DNA of 64,000 nucleotides from Bilophila sp964369665 (GCA_964369665.1 CAYJFS010000004.1:45680-109679), one strand, 5' to 3'. Counted from the first letter of the stretch, positions 9,697 to 19,589 are shown. The notes: generated by a model from the letters alone, not told the origin. Made by a program: numbers and translations.

Positions 9697-10769
9697 TAAA
9701 TACAAATCAGACAGAAGTAAAAAGTATGGATAATTCAGGTAAATTAACTAAAGAAAGTAAAACTCTTAAACCTGTTAAGGCTTCTGATAAACGTATTGTA
9801 AATGGTAAAGCAGATATTAATCAACTTCTTCCTTTTCAATATCCATGGGCTTGGGATTTTTTTCTTAAAGCAAACCATAACCATTGGACGCCACTTGAAA
9901 TTAATATGTCCCAGGACATTCATGATTATAATCATAAATTAACATCTACTGAGCGTCATATTTTTGATAATGTTTTAGCATATCTTACCACATCAGACAT
10001 TTTAGCCATGCGTAATATAGGTTTAGCTGTTATGGAAAAAATGACTGCTCCAGAAATACAAATATACCAAGCACGCCAAGTATATGAAGAGGCTCTCCAT
10101 ACATGGACATATCAACATTGTATCGAGAGTTTAGGTTTAGAACAGTCTGAAGTATATAATCGGTATAGGGTTGTTCCAGAAATCCATAGTAAAATTTTAT
10201 TATCAAATAAATATTTAGAACGAGTATTAACTTCAAATCTAGATTTATCTAATAAAGATAATATCCATGATTTTGTTTTGTCGTATATCTTTTTTGCTGC
10301 TATTTTTGAGGGTTGCTGGTTTTATAATGGGTTTTCACCTATATTTGCTCTGCAAAGAAGAGGTTTAATGAAAGGAACAGCAGAGCAATTCCAATACATC
10401 CTTCGTGATGAAGTTCTTCATTGTGCTTTTGGTATTAGCGTAATAAAAACTATAATAAAGGAAGAACAAGTAGTTCTTGATCCTAAGGCTATAAGAAAAT
10501 TATGGGATGAAGTTGAAGCAGCAGAATTAGCTTATGCAAAATATATTATTCCTGAACCTATATTAGGGTATAATGCAGAGCTTCATATAGGACAGTTTCG
10601 TTTTATTGCTAACCGTAGGGCTAGACAACTTGGTTTAAAAGAACCATTCCCAGGTGCTGAAAATGTATTACCTTGGTTAGATGAACAAGCTAATTTGTGT
10701 AAGGAGAAAAACTTTTTAGAAACTCGTGTTACTGAATATCAGACAGGTGGTGGTTTAAGTTGGGATTAG
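9693..10769 (+). CDS. nrdB: Class I ribonucleotide reductase, beta (small) subunit
   Basis: Houses the di-metal centre that generates the radical used by NrdA. I choose the ATG at 9693, whose ATGA overlaps the nrdA stop and implies translational coupling; ATG 9726 is an alternative. Metal ligands: D102 (TTSDILA), E133 and H136 (EALHTWTY), the FEGCWFY glutamate, and E/H in RDEVLH. Y140 occupies the radical-tyrosine position. From memory of the chlamydial protein, the overall sequence resembles the chlamydial group, yet it keeps the D and Y residues that chlamydial class Ic enzymes have replaced. Confidence 0.95.
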   Translation: MINTNQTEVKSMDNSGKLTKESKTLKPVKASDKRIVNGKADINQLLPFQYPWAWDFFLKANHNHWTPLEINMSQDIHDYNHKLTSTERHIFDNVLAYLTTSDILAMRNIGLAVMEKMTAPEIQIYQARQVYEEALHTWTYQHCIESLGLEQSEVYNRYRVVPEIHSKILLSNKYLERVLTSNLDLSNKDNIHDFVLSYIFFAAIFEGCWFYNGFSPIFALQRRGLMKGTAEQFQYILRDEVLHCAFGISVIKTIIKEEQVVLDPKAIRKLWDEVEAAELAYAKYIIPEPILGYNAELHIGQFRFIANRRARQLGLKEPFPGAENVLPWLDEQANLCKEKNFLETRVTEYQTGGGLSWD

Positions 10770-10815
10770 TGATTTTTATTATACTGTTTTGATATTTTGT
10801 TTGATGTATTTGAGT

Positions 10816-10852
10816 ATCAAAAGGCTATATTTATATAGCCTTTTGATTTTTT
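10816..10852 (+). terminator. Rho-independent terminator after nrdB
   Basis: ATCAAAAGGCTATA and TATAGCCTTTTGAT form a 14-bp stem with a three-base loop, followed by TTTTTT. Confidence 0.85.
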
Positions 10853-10995
10853 AATAGGTTCTTTTATTATTAAGATATACATTTTTATTATTGTACTGTA
10901 AGTGTAATAAGTTAAAATATAGATATACATTTTATTATATGTATATACTTAATTATACTGATTTTATTAAGTTGCATATAGTAAAGGGGAATAGC

Positions 10996-12114
10996 ATGTT
11001 TAAAAGAAGGTTTTATTTTTACAGTATAACTACTATTTTTTTTATATGTATAGTTTTATTATTTAATTCTTCTATCTATGCTATAAACATATTCAGTAAT
11101 GGCGAACCCAGGATATACACAGATGAAGTTAATGGTGATACATTTTATGGTGGTTATAACTTAGGCATTCCTGGAAATCCTGCAGTTTCAGGCCCAACAG
11201 AGATGACGTTTAATGTGCAGAATGTTCCTCAAAATATTGTAAATTCGATTATAGGTGGTAGTTTAAGTACAGCAATACGTAGCAGTACTATTCAAGGTGA
11301 TGTTATTCTTAATGTGGCTAATACTCAAGGTATAGCATTATATGGTGGTGGTGTTGCTGTAACTACTCGAAATCCTGCAGTAGTCACTGGTTTAGTTCGT
11401 ATAACACTAGATAACTCAGATTTTGTAGATGTTTATGGTGGTGGAAATGAAATGTTAATTGCAGGTGTTAGAGGTAGTACTAGTGTTGGTGGTGTTAATA
11501 TAGTTGTAAAAAATTCTAGAATAACAAATTTAACTGGATCTGCTTCTTCTCTTGGTCTTGAGCCTCAGCGTTTTGCTGTTGAGGGTGATGTTAATATCCA
11601 AGTTACTGATGGATCAGTTATACAAAATCTTATTGGTACATCAGAATCTTCTGCACATATTAGAGGTAACCTTTCTATTTATGTAAAAGAAGCCCAAGTA
11701 GATCGTTTGTCTTGTATAGATCATGCTATGTTAGCTGGAAATCTTTTAGTAGAGTTAGCTCAGGGAGCTACCATTAGGGATGTATTTTTGTCCACAGAAA
11801 GTAATCTATTAGGAACTGCTAAATTTATTGTTGATGGTGCACAAGTTACAAATTTTAACCTTGGACCTAGTAGGCGTAATCTCAATACAGCTACAGTTAC
11901 ACTCAGAAGTGGTACAATTGATCATTTGAATATGATTTCAGGAGTACCTATATTAACGATGCAGTCTATAGATCTTTTTGTAGAAGGTGGTAGTATAGGA
12001 AATCTACAGCTTTGTCCTAATCAGGGTGTTTTTCATCAAACTAAACTTATTATGAGTAGTGGGAACATTAATAATGTTCAACTAGGTACAAATACTGGAC
12101 TAGGGGTATTGTAA
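10996..12114 (+). CDS. Autotransporter passenger, N-terminal part (frameshifted)
   Basis: Start chosen at 10996 (MFKRRFYFYS), preceded by AAAGGGGAA. A signal peptide of about 30 residues (hydrophobic FFICIVLLF, ending SIYA) precedes a beta-helix-like passenger built from repeated short units (GGGVAV.., VYGGGNEM.., IVVKNSRITNL.., INVQV..). The frame runs into TAA at 12112. Immediately after the GGGG at 12103-12106 the homologous sequence continues in the frame that leads to the C-terminal half at 12192. One extra G gives LGGIVNNVHLEV and a single protein of about 860 residues. It may be a pseudogene, phase-variable or a sequencing error. It could be a known Lawsonia autotransporter such as LatA, which I cannot confirm. 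Confidence 0.8.
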   Translation: MFKRRFYFYSITTIFFICIVLLFNSSIYAINIFSNGEPRIYTDEVNGDTFYGGYNLGIPGNPAVSGPTEMTFNVQNVPQNIVNSIIGGSLSTAIRSSTIQGDVILNVANTQGIALYGGGVAVTTRNPAVVTGLVRITLDNSDFVDVYGGGNEMLIAGVRGSTSVGGVNIVVKNSRITNLTGSASSLGLEPQRFAVEGDVNIQVTDGSVIQNLIGTSESSAHIRGNLSIYVKEAQVDRLSCIDHAMLAGNLLVELAQGATIRDVFLSTESNLLGTAKFIVDGAQVTNFNLGPSRRNLNTATVTLRSGTIDHLNMISGVPILTMQSIDLFVEGGSIGNLQLCPNQGVFHQTKLIMSSGNINNVQLGTNTGLGVL

Positions 12115-12191
12115 ATAATGTACACTTAGAAGTTTCAGCTGGAACTATTCATAGGATTCAACATCTTCCAGGAATACAATCGTCAACAATT

Positions 12192-13580
12192 ATGTTTTTA
12201 CCTGGAGGGAATTCATCTATTTACGAGATAACACCAGGTAATTTTGGAAGTATTATTGTTCAAAGAGGTGCAAGAACTACTTGGGGTTTAGGACATCAGA
12301 GATTTTCTATTAGTGGAGATGTTGTTAATTTGTCTGGTAGCATTGGTGTTGCTGAAAATTCGACTGTTGAAATACGTGTAGGTGACCATTTAGTCATTAA
12401 TGGTGGTAGGTTTAAAATTAAAACAGAAGAAGATAATAGAGTAGATCCATTTATAGTATTTACTGGAGCTCCAGGAAGTTTTGTAAAAATTATAGACCCA
12501 TTAGGTATAGACTTAGATGCTTCTCCTAGGTCTTTGAGTTTAGATAGAATTCTTTTAGCACAAGCTACACCAAATATTGCTAATCCTAATATATTTAAAG
12601 CTCAGAACCATGTAGGATTAATATGGAGTGATGTAGTATTTGATGCAGGGATAAACTCATGGTATCTTACTAATTTTCAAATGTCTAAAAGTTATTATGG
12701 TTATTCCTCGGCACGTAGTGCTTCAAGCTGGTTACGTCAAAAGCATATAAGTATTATTCAAAACCGTTCAGTCCAAGCACTTTTAGATAGTTGCGATGGT
12801 TTTTGGACAGATGTACATGGTGGGTATGAAAAGATAGATGTTACTGCTGGCGATTCAAAGATGCCATGGTTTATTTTTAACATAGGTTATGACGAAAGGT
12901 ATCAGTGTAATAAAAATTGGTCAGTACTATTTGGAGGTTCATTAGGTTTTGATTTTGGTCATAATAAATGGACTCTTTTTAATAAAGTTAAAAATACTAT
13001 AACAACAGGGGCTATAGAAGGTTATGTTGGTCTTGGATCTGAGTTAGGGCTTTATAGTGTTGGGACAGTACAGTTATCTGTAGGTAAAGTCCGATCAGAA
13101 AATACAGGATTTCTTACAACAAACTCATGGACAGAAATTGTTCCTACAGAATCTATAGAGCTTGGTTGGCGTTGTAAGCTCAATGATATATTCAGTATTA
13201 CCCCAAGAGCACAAGTTATTCTAGAGCAAATTTCTAAACGTACATTTTCATTCTATTATTTATCAGATCATGAAAAAATTACGCTGACTGGTTCTACAGC
13301 TGTAACAACAGTTTCAGGTGTTGTTGTTGCATGTAATACAAAGCTGTTTAATGTATCTGGTAGTGTTGATTGGATAAAAGGTATATCTGGTGATTATGGT
13401 GTTCATTCAAAATTTTTTGATAAAAATTTTAATGAGAAAAATGATAATGACGTTGTTCGTGTTTCATTAGGTTGTACAATACCTATTAATGAACATATGA
13501 ATATTAGTGCAAATATTTTTGGTGATATGCTTGATAATAAAGGTATTGGTGCACAGGCAAGATTTTCATATATGTTTTAG
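12192..13580 (+). CDS. Autotransporter C-terminal part with beta-barrel (frameshifted)
   Basis: Second half of the split autotransporter. The frame is open back through the G tract at 12103, and 12192 is only the first ATG. Residues 1-150 continue the passenger; from about 200 to the end is an outer-membrane autotransporter barrel with alternating strands (WFIFNIGYDERYQ.., WSVLFGGSLGFDFG.., AIEGYVGLGSELGLY..) and a terminal aromatic residue in ARFSYMF, the usual barrel-assembly signal. No credible ribosome-binding site precedes 12192. Secreted product only if the frame is restored. Confidence 0.8.
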   Translation: MFLPGGNSSIYEITPGNFGSIIVQRGARTTWGLGHQRFSISGDVVNLSGSIGVAENSTVEIRVGDHLVINGGRFKIKTEEDNRVDPFIVFTGAPGSFVKIIDPLGIDLDASPRSLSLDRILLAQATPNIANPNIFKAQNHVGLIWSDVVFDAGINSWYLTNFQMSKSYYGYSSARSASSWLRQKHISIIQNRSVQALLDSCDGFWTDVHGGYEKIDVTAGDSKMPWFIFNIGYDERYQCNKNWSVLFGGSLGFDFGHNKWTLFNKVKNTITTGAIEGYVGLGSELGLYSVGTVQLSVGKVRSENTGFLTTNSWTEIVPTESIELGWRCKLNDIFSITPRAQVILEQISKRTFSFYYLSDHEKITLTGSTAVTTVSGVVVACNTKLFNVSGSVDWIKGISGDYGVHSKFFDKNFNEKNDNDVVRVSLGCTIPINEHMNISANIFGDMLDNKGIGAQARFSYMF

Positions 13581-13742
13581 AAAAATCTAAATACTAAGAA
13601 GTTCTCAATACATAGGTTGAAGTACATCTTTACATGTTTCTATGATTACATCTATATAAAACAATACTATAAAATTATACTAGATATCTTGATAAAAAAT
13701 CTATGTATAAGATGAATAGCATGTGTACTTTTAAATAAGTAA

Positions 13743-13790
13743 AAAATAGCTGTCTATATTGTTTTTATAGCAGACTATTTTTATAGTAAA
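13743..13790 (+). terminator. Weak hairpin in the gap after the autotransporter
   Basis: AAATAGCTGTCTATA and TATAGCAGACTATTT pair imperfectly and are followed by TTATAG. It may end the autotransporter transcript. The rest of 13581-14021 holds nothing I recognise. Confidence 0.35.
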
Positions 13791-14053
13791 GATGATAAAG
13801 ATATTCGCAATTTTTATAGAATACAGTATATGGGTATGTGATTATTTCTTGTGCCATATGTACTTTAGTGTTAGATGAAAATTGTTATGGGTTTATTTTT
13901 CTTAGTATTAAGTTAGCGGAAATACTTTTATTTTTTCTATTAAATAAAAAATCGTTTGATGAAAAACTATTTGATTTTTATTAGTATTTATAAAGCATAT
14001 TTAGAGAGAGGTTGGTTTTTGATGAAGAGTAAATTAGGTGCATTATCTATGCT

Positions 14054-14911
14054 ATGTCTTTGCTTTATTTTTTTTTATATAATAAAGCTAAAAGCCAAGA
14101 TTTTGTCACGTTAGGTGGAGAGGCTGTACTTTTCCCAAAGGATGCACAAGCATTATGTGATAGTGAGTGTATGGTAGACTTTGAATGCTTAGTGAGTTCA
14201 TATCCTAAAATTGTAACTGGAATGGTTGCAGATAAAAATAAAATACTTTGGTTAATTATCAACAACCAAAAAAAAGTGCTTTATGATGATGGTAAAAAGC
14301 GAACATATAAAGAAGCATTAAATAGTGGAACAGTAAGAGATTCTATGTCACAATTGTATCCTATAGGATCTGACTTTTCAGTACCTAATGTTGATTTTGC
14401 TCCTGGCCGTATTCGTTCAGATGATTTTTTACAAGCTATTTATGGTAATAGTGAAAGTGTTGTAAGGAGCCATCTTGTTAAATTAAAATTTCAAGAAAAA
14501 GAATTTTTATTTACTACAATTGGGAATGCATCTAAGGCTTTAGAGTGTGCCTTTCATAGTATAAATATGTTATTAAAAAATGATTGTGATTGTTATTTAT
14601 CTCAATATGTTTTTCCTCTTGGAGGGACGTTTAATTGGCGTAAGATACAAGACACAAATAGGTTAAGCCCACATAGTTATGGAATTGCTATAGATCTTAA
14701 TCCAAAAAAAGGTTTATATTGGCTTTGGACTAAAGATAGAGAAGAATATCTGAAAGCATTGAAGGCATATCCAAAAGAGTTAGTGAAAGTATTTGAAGAC
14801 AATGGATTTATTTGGGGTGGTAAATGGCATGAGTTTGATTTCATGCATTTTGAGTATCGCCCTGAATTACTATGTAAATCTTGTATGGTCTCAAAGAGGA
14901 GTTTAGAGTGA
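14054..14911 (+). CDS. Exported M15-type peptidase, signal peptide out of frame
   Basis: The C-terminal 90 residues carry an M15C-like (VanY/L-alanyl-D-glutamate peptidase type) zinc site: NRLSPHSYGIAIDLNP (SxHxxGxAxD pattern) and later WHEFDFMHFEYRPELL (HFE). Such enzymes cut peptidoglycan cross-links. The first ATG of this frame (14054) lacks a ribosome-binding site. Instead ATG 14022, after AGAGAGG, starts MKSKLGALSMLCLCFIFF in another frame, an obvious signal sequence. Adding one T to the T9 run at 14068-14076 joins the two frames perfectly. The protein is therefore probably periplasmic if expressed. Confidence 0.75.
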   Translation: MSLLYFFLYNKAKSQDFVTLGGEAVLFPKDAQALCDSECMVDFECLVSSYPKIVTGMVADKNKILWLIINNQKKVLYDDGKKRTYKEALNSGTVRDSMSQLYPIGSDFSVPNVDFAPGRIRSDDFLQAIYGNSESVVRSHLVKLKFQEKEFLFTTIGNASKALECAFHSINMLLKNDCDCYLSQYVFPLGGTFNWRKIQDTNRLSPHSYGIAIDLNPKKGLYWLWTKDREEYLKALKAYPKELVKVFEDNGFIWGGKWHEFDFMHFEYRPELLCKSCMVSKRSLE

Positions 14912-15022
14912 AATTTGTAAATTGAAAAATAAATAGGATTCTAATGAAGAAGTAGAGAGTGCTCTTAGAGTCCAAGAAAAATGGATATAGAATACATATG
15001 GTAAAGAGGGTAACTATGAATG

Positions 15023-15099
15023 TGGCGCGGCTGAAGAGATTCGAACTCCTGACCTACAGGTTCGTAGCCTGTTGCTCTATCCAGCTGAGCTACAGCCGC
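15023..15099 (-). tRNA. tRNA-Arg (anticodon ACG)
   Basis: On the minus strand, GCGGCTG begins the acceptor stem and CAGCCGC closes it, with discriminator G and an encoded CCA. The D arm (AGCTCAGCTGGATAGAGC), the anticodon stem ACAGG/CCTGT with loop CTACGAA, and the T arm GGAGTTCGAATCTCT are all present. Anticodon ACG would be edited to ICG and read CGN codons. 15100-15283 downstream shows nothing else. Confidence 0.95.
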
Positions 15100-15283
15100 A
15101 CTAGAAAAGGCTTCTACCTTGGTAAAGGCATAAGGTCAACCTTTTTTTAGAAAAAAGATAGAATATTTATTTTTAAGGTAGAGCATTTATAATTTAAGGA
15201 AGATTTGTGTTTTTTTAGTTTTAATTAAAAAAATTCATTAATAATTCCTTAAATTTTTTGTTTTTAATATTATATGTGTATTT

Positions 15284-16198
15284 TTACATAGAAGAAAGTT
15301 TTTTTGCTTTATAGTGTGCAAGATAAACTTTGGTTGCAATCCAGTTGAGTACAAGTGAAGGGTTAACCATAAGTGTGAGTGATTCCTCAGCTTGATTAAG
15401 AACATCCTGTATATATAGAATTCCTGCTTCCGGAATGATGGAAAAACATTGTTCAATATTTGTTTTTATTTGTTTTGTGATTGTCGAAATAAGAGACTTT
15501 CTAAGAGAAAGGATAAATTGTCGAACAACTTCCACATTGGTGTTTTTATCTATAGGTAAGTTAAACCATTCTTTTCCTGTAGATAAAAATATAGCTAAAG
15601 TTTCTTCCCACTGGGCGATTATAGGTTCTAAAGATATTTTTTTTTGAGTATAGGCAAGCCTTACTGTTAATGCCCGTGAAATAATTGTTGGTAGTAATTG
15701 TTCTCTTTGAGGAATAAGTAAAAGAAAGCAGTTTTCTATATGAGGCTCTTCGAAAATTTTAAGTAGTGCATTTGCAGCTTCAACCCTTAAATATTGTGCT
15801 TCAGAAAAAATAAATACTTTTTTTCCATTTCCACATGGTGGTTTACTCATGATATGATGGAGTCCACGAATATCATCAATTTTGATACTCTCTTGAGCAC
15901 CATTAAGAATGTATAGGTCAGAGAAAATTTTTGCGCCAATTTGTAAACAAGATGAGCAGTTCAAGCATGGTTTTTTTTCTTTACAGTTTAGCTTTGCTGT
16001 ATACCAAAGCGCAGTTGAAAGACGTTCATCAGCAGTGCCTCCTTCAAAGATAATAACTTGTGGTTGGTGTTCAGAAAGTTGTTTTAAAATTTTTTTAGCA
16101 TATGTTTGTTTTGGAGACAGAGCAAGGGTGTAAGACTGTAGAGCTTCATGTAAAGTTGGTAGTGATGTATCATGGTCTTTTGTGTGTGTTTTCAACAA
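15284..16198 (-). CDS. holB: DNA polymerase III delta-prime subunit-like protein
   Basis: Part of the clamp-loader that places the sliding clamp on DNA. Features of the delta-prime/tau-gamma family: QPQVIIFEGGTADERLSTALW at the degenerate nucleotide loop, zinc cysteines in PCLNCSSCLQIG, IKIDDIRGLHHIMSKPPCGNGKKVFIF, ANALLKIFEEPH and ISRALTVRL. The degenerate Walker loop fits the non-hydrolysing delta-prime subunit. At 304 residues the length is normal. It starts eight bases after the stop of the 1009-residue gene, so the two share an operon. Confidence 0.85.
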   Translation of the reverse strand: MLKTHTKDHDTSLPTLHEALQSYTLALSPKQTYAKKILKQLSEHQPQVIIFEGGTADERLSTALWYTAKLNCKEKKPCLNCSSCLQIGAKIFSDLYILNGAQESIKIDDIRGLHHIMSKPPCGNGKKVFIFSEAQYLRVEAANALLKIFEEPHIENCFLLLIPQREQLLPTIISRALTVRLAYTQKKISLEPIIAQWEETLAIFLSTGKEWFNLPIDKNTNVEVVRQFILSLRKSLISTITKQIKTNIEQCFSIIPEAGILYIQDVLNQAEESLTLMVNPSLVLNWIATKVYLAHYKAKKLSSM

Positions 16199-16206
16199 GT
16201 AATTCC

Positions 16207-19200
16207 TTAGTTAACTGTGTTATGAGTGTATTGTGTTATTGTATGAATGGATCGAAGATATTTTTCATGTGTATTAAGATAAAAAGATAAAGCATGTGTA
16301 AACTTATTCCCCATAACACCATTTACAAATAGCTGACTTACTTCTTGGACAAGAAGTAGTGTATTTTGCCCTTTAGTAAGAATATATTGTTCTTCTTTTG
16401 TCATTGTTTTAAGTATTGATAAGAGGGTTTGTTGAGCATAAGGCTGGTACATCCAAAAGTACATAAGATCAAGTGCATTAATAATACCTGCGTTTAGTAA
16501 GTTAGGTGATTCTTTGGAAGTAAGTTTTAAGAACTTTTTTGGATGTTCTAGTAAAAGCAGCATATCTTGTTCAGGGAAGTAAAGATCTAATTGAGCATAC
16601 CAGTTAAAAAATTGTTCTAGTTTAGTTTTATAGTCCCAAAATCGAAGTCTATAATTGTTTCTTCTTTCTGCAAATCCTTCAATAAGACAAGCTACAGTGT
16701 CTGATGATGTTTTAGAAATAATAGCTGCTCCTGATTCAAGAAGTAATAATGGATTAGCGACATTAAAAAGTATAAAAATTTCTAATAATATATCATTATA
16801 TAAAATAGAAATAGGGATAGAGAGAATACTTCGAAAAAAATTACCTATAATCGCTTCCTTAGGAAATCCACGAAAAATATTATGGCAGGAAATATAGAAG
16901 CCATTAGCTATAGATATTACACTGAAAACTATAAAATAGTGGTTACTTATGGTATATCCAAAAACTTTTTCTAGTAATAAGCTACGAATGATAAGTTCAA
17001 GTAAGACAACTGAGAGTCCTGTATACATCAGAGAATCACATATACGTGTCCAGTTTATATAGTTCTTTAGACGTAATAATGATGATTGGTAAAAGCTACC
17101 ACCTTCAAGAACAGCCTGAATAATATTACGAACACCTGTAATAATAAACCAGATGGTTGAACCAAAAACTGCCATAATCCATGAGTTTTGAGTGTATATG
17201 AAGGCCAGTGTTGCAGGAACAAAGCCAATAAGAATTTTAAGTATATTGGATATATTAGTGTTTAGATAGGAAAAGTTTGTTATGTTGAATAATGATATTT
17301 TTGTTTTTGGTAGATCAGGGGAAAAGTTTTTTTCTAAAGACGTACTAATACCACCCATAGTTATGATGTTTCCAGGATTATTAATAATTATATCGGTTGA
17401 TATAGTCTTCCATTCTTCTTTTTTTTGCATGCCAAAGAAACGAAGTCCAGGAATACTGCGAACAGTTGAAAGTATTTTTAAGGCATATTTTGATCGAGGT
17501 TTTGATAGTATCCATGTTTTTTGAAGATACAGTGGTACTTGTATAGGAAGGTTAATAGGTCTAAAGGTTTGTCTTTTTTTTATAAGTTTTCTAGGACTTC
17601 CTGGGAGTGTTTCTGGGGCAACAAAACCCATACCATAACGTAAATTTGTATTACTTGTAGAGTCTGTACCAATGTAACTTCCAAGCAAGGTCATTTTATA
17701 TGGTTCTTGCAATTTAGGAATGTTGCGTAAAATAGACTTAAACTTATCACAACGCTCTAAAGAATCTTTATTTGTAATACGTTCTAAATTTTGGATCATA
17801 GTATGCATCATTTGTTTAATTCTTAATGCACTACCAGTATTGATAGCCCTTTGGAGTTCATTTATTCGAGCAAGATGGCTAAGATGACCCTCTTGCCATT
17901 CTTTAAGATTAAAAAGTTCCAAGTGAGTAATCATACCCTGGCAATCCCAAAGAAGTTCAAGAACATCTTCTGGAGTAAGTCCTGCAAGTTGTAAAGTAAT
18001 ACGGTAACCACTCCGTAGATGAACTAATGTTTTTAATAAGTCGGCAGGAGAAAGTTTGATGATTTCTGGTATATCTTTGTCGTTACTAGGCTTAATAAGG
18101 TTTGCAATATCTGGATTTTTTTCTGGCTTTAACCAGCGTTCAGCAATGGCTTCAACTGTGAGTAATTCTAGTTTTTGAATCTTATTTTTGATATGTTGAT
18201 TATCTTCTTGAATACCTTTTAATGTTTGCTTGAGTGATACTATTTGTTCATTAATAATAGGTTTTATTGTTTTGTAAACGTATTCTGTAAGATGTAAGAA
18301 AGATGTTTGCCCACGCCCAACATAAGCAAGAAATTCTTGTTGACTGATTTCTGGTAGGTCTATATCTAATTCTCTAGATAAAGTTTGTTTATATATACTA
18401 TTCCAATAGTTTAGTGCTGTTAATACGTTTTTTTGAGCCCAAAGTGAAGCTTTTTTACCTTCAGAAATGAGTTTACAGACAGGCTTTTCAGCAAGAAAAG
18501 ATAAAAAATCTTCAGCATCAGAAAAACCTCTTGGGGCCCAGGTAAAATTTATAAATCGTCCATAAAAAGGTGAGCGAAACTCTAAGCCAATACGAACAGT
18601 TATACCGACAATACTTGCTGCTTTTAGAATTTCTCTTGCTGTTTCTGGTTCTACATAATTATAATATATAATTGTGAGATTTTTTATACCTTTGATCCAT
18701 GCATCCATAATGAGATGCGTAGCATTTTTACGTCCTTTTGTATTAGCATCATGGACATGATGGTCCATGGTAAGTTGCGTCCAGTTTTCAGGCATTTCTA
18801 AAAGAAGATGATGAGTTAGTAGCTTACGTATAATTCGTGGATTTCCTTTAGATGCTCTACGAAAATCGTGTACAAGTTTAAGTTGTTTATTCCTGTCGTG
18901 TTGTGAGCGAACGATTTCTTTCATGATTTGGATAAGAACACGACCAGTATTATACCGAAACGTTGTCTTAGCACTATGTAAAACTTCGTCATGTAGTGCA
19001 TGCAAAGCATGTAGCCTATTTTCTGCAGAGCCTGATTCAAGGTTACTCAAAAGATTAATAACAGCATATGCTACTCTGAACTCTCGTGTTGTAGTGAGTT
19101 CAACTATGCCATGTGGGTGTAAGTTGTTATCGAGAATAGATTTTTGAGCATTACCAGAAATTTCACTATTAAGTATCTGGTTAATCATACGAAGAATTTC

Positions 19201-19236
19201 GCGATCTTGCCGATCAAAAAATATCGAAGAGAGCAT
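16207..19236 (-). CDS. Large conserved protein of unknown function with membrane region
   Basis: I do not recognise a named family, though the sequence looks like a conserved Desulfovibrionaceae protein. Residues 1-150 are alpha-helical. DHHVHDANTKGRKNATHLIMDAW (from residue 158) has a histidine cluster recalling PHP or amidohydrolase-type metal sites, followed by a TIM-barrel-like IKNLTIIYYN and GLEFRSPF. A coiled-coil stretch (IVSLKQTLKGIQEDNQHIKNK) follows. Several hydrophobic segments occupy roughly 680-860 (VPATLAFIY, MAVFGSTIWFIITGV, SVVLLELIIRSLLL). The C-terminus is again helical. An inner-membrane protein with a large cytoplasmic N-terminus is likely. holB follows eight bases downstream. 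Confidence 0.85.
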   Translation of the reverse strand: MLSSIFFDRQDREILRMINQILNSEISGNAQKSILDNNLHPHGIVELTTTREFRVAYAVINLLSNLESGSAENRLHALHALHDEVLHSAKTTFRYNTGRVLIQIMKEIVRSQHDRNKQLKLVHDFRRASKGNPRIIRKLLTHHLLLEMPENWTQLTMDHHVHDANTKGRKNATHLIMDAWIKGIKNLTIIYYNYVEPETAREILKAASIVGITVRIGLEFRSPFYGRFINFTWAPRGFSDAEDFLSFLAEKPVCKLISEGKKASLWAQKNVLTALNYWNSIYKQTLSRELDIDLPEISQQEFLAYVGRGQTSFLHLTEYVYKTIKPIINEQIVSLKQTLKGIQEDNQHIKNKIQKLELLTVEAIAERWLKPEKNPDIANLIKPSNDKDIPEIIKLSPADLLKTLVHLRSGYRITLQLAGLTPEDVLELLWDCQGMITHLELFNLKEWQEGHLSHLARINELQRAINTGSALRIKQMMHTMIQNLERITNKDSLERCDKFKSILRNIPKLQEPYKMTLLGSYIGTDSTSNTNLRYGMGFVAPETLPGSPRKLIKKRQTFRPINLPIQVPLYLQKTWILSKPRSKYALKILSTVRSIPGLRFFGMQKKEEWKTISTDIIINNPGNIITMGGISTSLEKNFSPDLPKTKISLFNITNFSYLNTNISNILKILIGFVPATLAFIYTQNSWIMAVFGSTIWFIITGVRNIIQAVLEGGSFYQSSLLRLKNYINWTRICDSLMYTGLSVVLLELIIRSLLLEKVFGYTISNHYFIVFSVISIANGFYISCHNIFRGFPKEAIIGNFFRSILSIPISILYNDILLEIFILFNVANPLLLLESGAAIISKTSSDTVACLIEGFAERRNNYRLRFWDYKTKLEQFFNWYAQLDLYFPEQDMLLLLEHPKKFLKLTSKESPNLLNAGIINALDLMYFWMYQPYAQQTLLSILKTMTKEEQYILTKGQNTLLLVQEVSQLFVNGVMGNKFTHALSFYLNTHEKYLRSIHTITQYTHNTVN

Positions 19237-19589
19237 CTTATTTATACTCAGTTTTTGTTATTTTTAAAAGATAACAATTTTACACCGTTTAGTAGTTATG
19301 TCAATAATACGTAAGTTTTATGAGAAAATCATAAAGTGCACTGGAGATATAGTATATATTTTAAATAAAATTTAAAATATATACTATATAGTTATACACA
19401 TAAATTTATGTGATATCTATCTTATGGGTATATCTTTCTTTATATGCATTCTTTTTTTAGATTTTTATAAAAATAGTGATATTATAGTATAATATTTTAT
19501 TGTATATGTTCTTTTTAGGTATATATAATAAAATATTTTTATAGTATAATATTCAGTAATAGAATTTTTATTCTATTTTTTCTCCAACA

